A stretch of 7,354 nt of DNA. Source: Candidatus Omnitrophota bacterium (GTDB lineage: Bacteria > Ratteibacteria > UBA8468 > B48-G9 > DSTR01). The translations under genes were made by a program, and so were the position numbers. Of the stretch, positions 5,606-7,354 are shown piece after piece. Location: positions 1 to 7,354 of the forward strand of contig JAMWDF010000124.1 of the NCBI GenBank assembly GCA_023818865.1. Reading direction: 5' to 3'. The notes under the pieces are model-generated. The model saw nothing but the letters and a program-made list of their open reading frames with translations. It did not search any database and was not told the DNA's origin. The first letter of the stretch is position 1; each line of letters begins with the position of its first letter.

Positions 5606-6892
5606 ATGGTAGCCATCGTCTATTCCACGGAAAGTCTCAAGGGGGAATTTCAGGTACCTGCTTCCAAGTCACATACCATCAGAGCAGTGATAATCTCTTC
5701 TCTGGCCCAGGGCAAATCAACTCTGATTAAACCACTTCACTCGGGAGATACTCAGGCGGCAGTGAATGCGTGCATCAGTCTTGGTGCTCAAATAGAATGT
5801 CAAGCAGACAAATGGGAGGTTTATGGCTTTGGCGGTTGCCCTCATCCCCCCTCAGGCAAACTTGACCTGATGAATTCAGGAACATCATTCAATCTCCTGG
5901 CCGGAGTGACTTCTCTGGCACCGTTTGAAACCATCTTGGATGGGGATAACTCTCTCCGATCCAGACCAGTCCAACCGCTGCTAAATGCTCTCAACCAATT
6001 AGGGGCTAGAGCTATTTCCCTGAATGGCAATGGTTGTCCGCCAATTTCCGTTCAAGGAATCATCAAAGGAGGAAGGGCCACAATTGATGGCCTCAATTCC
6101 CAATTTGTTTCCTCCCTCCTGATTAGTTGTCCCCTGGCTGAAAGTGATACTGAGTTGACGGTGGTTAACCTTCGCGAGGCCCCCTACGTCAAGATGACAC
6201 TCGCCTGGCTTGACGAACAAGAAATTATCTATGACGGGAATGAAAACTTAACTCACTTTTACATAAAAGGACAGCAACATTATCGCCCATTTCAGAAACA
6301 AATCTCCGGTGACTGGAGTACAGCCACTTTTCCCTTGGTGGCCGCTGCCATCACCAATTCCGATGTCCTCCTGCGTGGCCTTGACTTAAACGATACGCAG
6401 GGAGACAAAGTTATTTTGGACTATCTCCAACAGATGGGGGTAAACATCCGGATTGAAAAAGCCGGAATTCGCCTGCGCGGGGGCAGCAAACTTCATGGAA
6501 TCCATCTTGACCTTAACGAAACGCCGGATGCCTTACCAGCTCTTTCAGTACTTGGCTGCCTGGCTGAAGGTACTACTATCCTTGACAATGTCCCCCAGGC
6601 CAGAATCAAGGAAACCGACAGAATTGCGGTTATGGCTAAAGAATTGAGCAAATTGGGAGCCAAGGTGCAAGAAAAAAAAGATGGGCTGATAATTCACCAA
6701 TCACTTTTGCAAGGAACGGAAGTTAACGGACATCATGACCATCGGGTGGTTATGGCTCTAAGTCTCGCGGGTCTGCGTGCTCGAGGGAAAACTATTGTTA
6801 GGACAGCCGAAGCTGCCCGGATTACCTTCCCGGATTTTTTTGATATGCTTACTGTTTTGGGGGCAACAGTTGAAGTGAAATCGGAACAATAA
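5606..6892 (+). CDS. aroA: 3-phosphoshikimate 1-carboxyvinyltransferase (EPSP synthase), divergent type
   Basis: Transfers the enolpyruvyl group of PEP to shikimate 3-phosphate. The 428-residue form fits the family length and two-domain layout. Motifs: PASKSHTIRA (18-27; K21, S22, R26), SGTSFNLL (91-98), GDNSLRSRP (113-121; R120), NSQFVSSLL (164-172; Q166), GDWSTATF (235-242), TPDALPAL (306-313; D308), IKETDRI (334-340; K335, R339) and DHRVVMAL (378-385; R380). Several normally conserved positions differ: N96 for E. coli R100, N164 for S169, E191 for S197 and I406 for K411. I chose ATG 5606 because it puts the first conserved block (LKGEFQVPASKS) about ten residues in, as usual. The frame is open back to a TTG at 5480, but that 42-codon extension resembles nothing in the family and contains the promoter. 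It is followed by aroC after 14 bases. Identity is firm; catalytic properties may differ from the norm. Confidence 0.93.
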   Translation: MVAIVYSTESLKGEFQVPASKSHTIRAVIISSLAQGKSTLIKPLHSGDTQAAVNACISLGAQIECQADKWEVYGFGGCPHPPSGKLDLMNSGTSFNLLAGVTSLAPFETILDGDNSLRSRPVQPLLNALNQLGARAISLNGNGCPPISVQGIIKGGRATIDGLNSQFVSSLLISCPLAESDTELTVVNLREAPYVKMTLAWLDEQEIIYDGNENLTHFYIKGQQHYRPFQKQISGDWSTATFPLVAAAITNSDVLLRGLDLNDTQGDKVILDYLQQMGVNIRIEKAGIRLRGGSKLHGIHLDLNETPDALPALSVLGCLAEGTTILDNVPQARIKETDRIAVMAKELSKLGAKVQEKKDGLIIHQSLLQGTEVNGHHDHRVVMALSLAGLRARGKTIVRTAEAARITFPDFFDMLTVLGATVEVKSEQ

Positions 6893-6893
6893 C

Positions 6894-6902
6894 AAAGGAG
6901 GT
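6894..6902 (+). promoter_or_regulatory. Strong Shine-Dalgarno site supporting the TTG start of aroC
   Basis: AAAGGAGGT is close to a full complement of the 16S rRNA 3' end and ends just upstream of two consecutive TTG codons (6907 and 6910). Counting from the last G, spacing is 5 or 8 bases, both workable. No ATG or GTG is available in frame before the first conserved residues. Confidence 0.85.
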
Positions 6903-6906
6903 TTTC

Positions 6907-7354
6907 TTGTTGGGGAATAGTTTTGGCCGCATTTTTCGGGTGACTAGCTGTGGGGAATCTTACGGCAAAGGAAAAGGTTCGGCTTTGGCAGTAATTATTG
7001 ACGGGGTGCCACCTGGTTTGAAACTCACCAGAGAGATTATTCAGCAGGAACTGGATAAGAGACGGCCAGGAGTGGGAAAGCTGAACAGCCCCAGAAAGGA
7101 AACTGACCAGTGTGAAATCTTTGCTGGTCTCGGGCAGGATGGTATTACCACTGGAGCACCGGTCGGAATTATTATCTACAACGTTGACACTCAGCCAATC
7201 CACATTCAGCAATATCGGGCTTACAAAGATATTTTCCGTCCAGGTCACGCCACCTTCCCCTTTTTTCTCAAGTATGGCGAGGCTCAGGACTGGTGCGGAG
7301 CAGGGCGGGCTTCGGGTAGAGAAACAGTCGCCCGGGTGGCCGGCGGGGCGGTAG
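6907..7354 (+). CDS. aroC: Chorismate synthase, N-terminal 149 residues (3' end cut by window edge), divergent type
   Basis: Removes phosphate from EPSP to give chorismate, using reduced FMN as cofactor. The start gives MLGNSFGRIFRVTSCGES, the classic chorismate synthase N-terminus, and IIDGVPPGL (30-38), RRPGVGK (52-58), SPRKETDQCEI (61-71), TTGAPVGIII (81-90), FRPGHAT (110-116), KYG (122-124) and GRASGRET (133-140) follow in family order. Unlike typical members, GESHG reads GESYG (16-20), so the conserved catalytic histidine is tyrosine Y19. Four residues, KGKG (21-24), are inserted after it, and the usual GHAD...RDxRGGGR stretch reads GHAT...QDWCGAGR. The second conserved histidine, H114, remains. 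The translation is TTG-initiated behind a strong ribosome site, 14 bases after aroA, so the two form an operon. The usual length is about 350-390 residues, so roughly 40% is visible. Family assignment is firm; full activity is not assured. Confidence 0.92.
   Translation, partial: MLGNSFGRIFRVTSCGESYGKGKGSALAVIIDGVPPGLKLTREIIQQELDKRRPGVGKLNSPRKETDQCEIFAGLGQDGITTGAPVGIIIYNVDTQPIHIQQYRAYKDIFRPGHATFPFFLKYGEAQDWCGAGRASGRETVARVAGGAV

Noticed and set aside
6733..7248. Minus-strand open frame of 171 codons across the end of aroA and the start of aroC
   Set aside because: The plus strand encodes well-conserved AroA and AroC residues throughout; the antisense translation shows no recognisable domain.
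1..7354. CRISPR arrays, tRNA or rRNA genes, insertion sequences, phage genes or intrinsic terminators
   Set aside because: I saw no regular repeat-spacer pattern, cloverleaf, transposase, or GC-rich hairpin followed by a T-run; nearly all of the window is coding.

Overview
The window is a bacterial aromatic amino acid (shikimate/chorismate) locus built around one divergent promoter region at about 5423-5605. The DNA looks close to or slightly below 50% G+C, is tightly packed, and uses non-ATG starts freely (GTG twice, TTG at least once). The DAHP synthase is of the Thermotoga maritima type and the AroA and AroC variants are unusual. This suggests a deep-branching or poorly sampled bacterial lineage, but I cannot name the phylum from the sequence.

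Leftward arm (minus strand, 5422 down to 1): aroB (3-dehydroquinate synthase), pheA (chorismate mutase / prephenate dehydratase / ACT), aroF-type DAHP synthase with an N-terminal regulatory domain, an iron-containing alcohol dehydrogenase, a creatininase-family metal hydrolase, and the start of a gene whose N-terminus matches the FAD synthetase domain of RibF (cut by the window edge). Junctions are an 11-base overlap and then gaps of 24, 25, 19 and 2 bases, so this reads as one operon of at least six genes. A near-consensus sigma-70 promoter (CTGACA, 17 bases, TATAAT, read on the minus strand) lies ahead of aroB.

Rightward arm (plus strand, 5606 to the right edge): aroA (EPSP synthase) and aroC (chorismate synthase, first 149 residues only), 14 bases apart. 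aroA has no visible Shine-Dalgarno site, and its best promoter would place the transcript start almost on the ATG, so it may be leaderless. aroC starts with TTG behind a very strong Shine-Dalgarno site.

Together the genes supply the first two shikimate steps (AroF, AroB), the last two (AroA, AroC) and the branch to phenylpyruvate (PheA). aroD, aroE, aroK, tyrA and an aminotransferase are not in the window. Feedback control is suggested by the ferredoxin-like domain of the DAHP synthase and the ACT domain of PheA.

The most unusual content is in the rightward arm. AroC has Tyr where the family has the catalytic His of GESHG, plus a four-residue insertion and a rewritten FMN-site segment. AroA lacks several residues normally conserved in the substrate site. 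The dehydrogenase, hydrolase and RibF-like genes at the end of the leftward operon have no obvious place in the pathway, except that RibF would supply the FMN that AroC needs.
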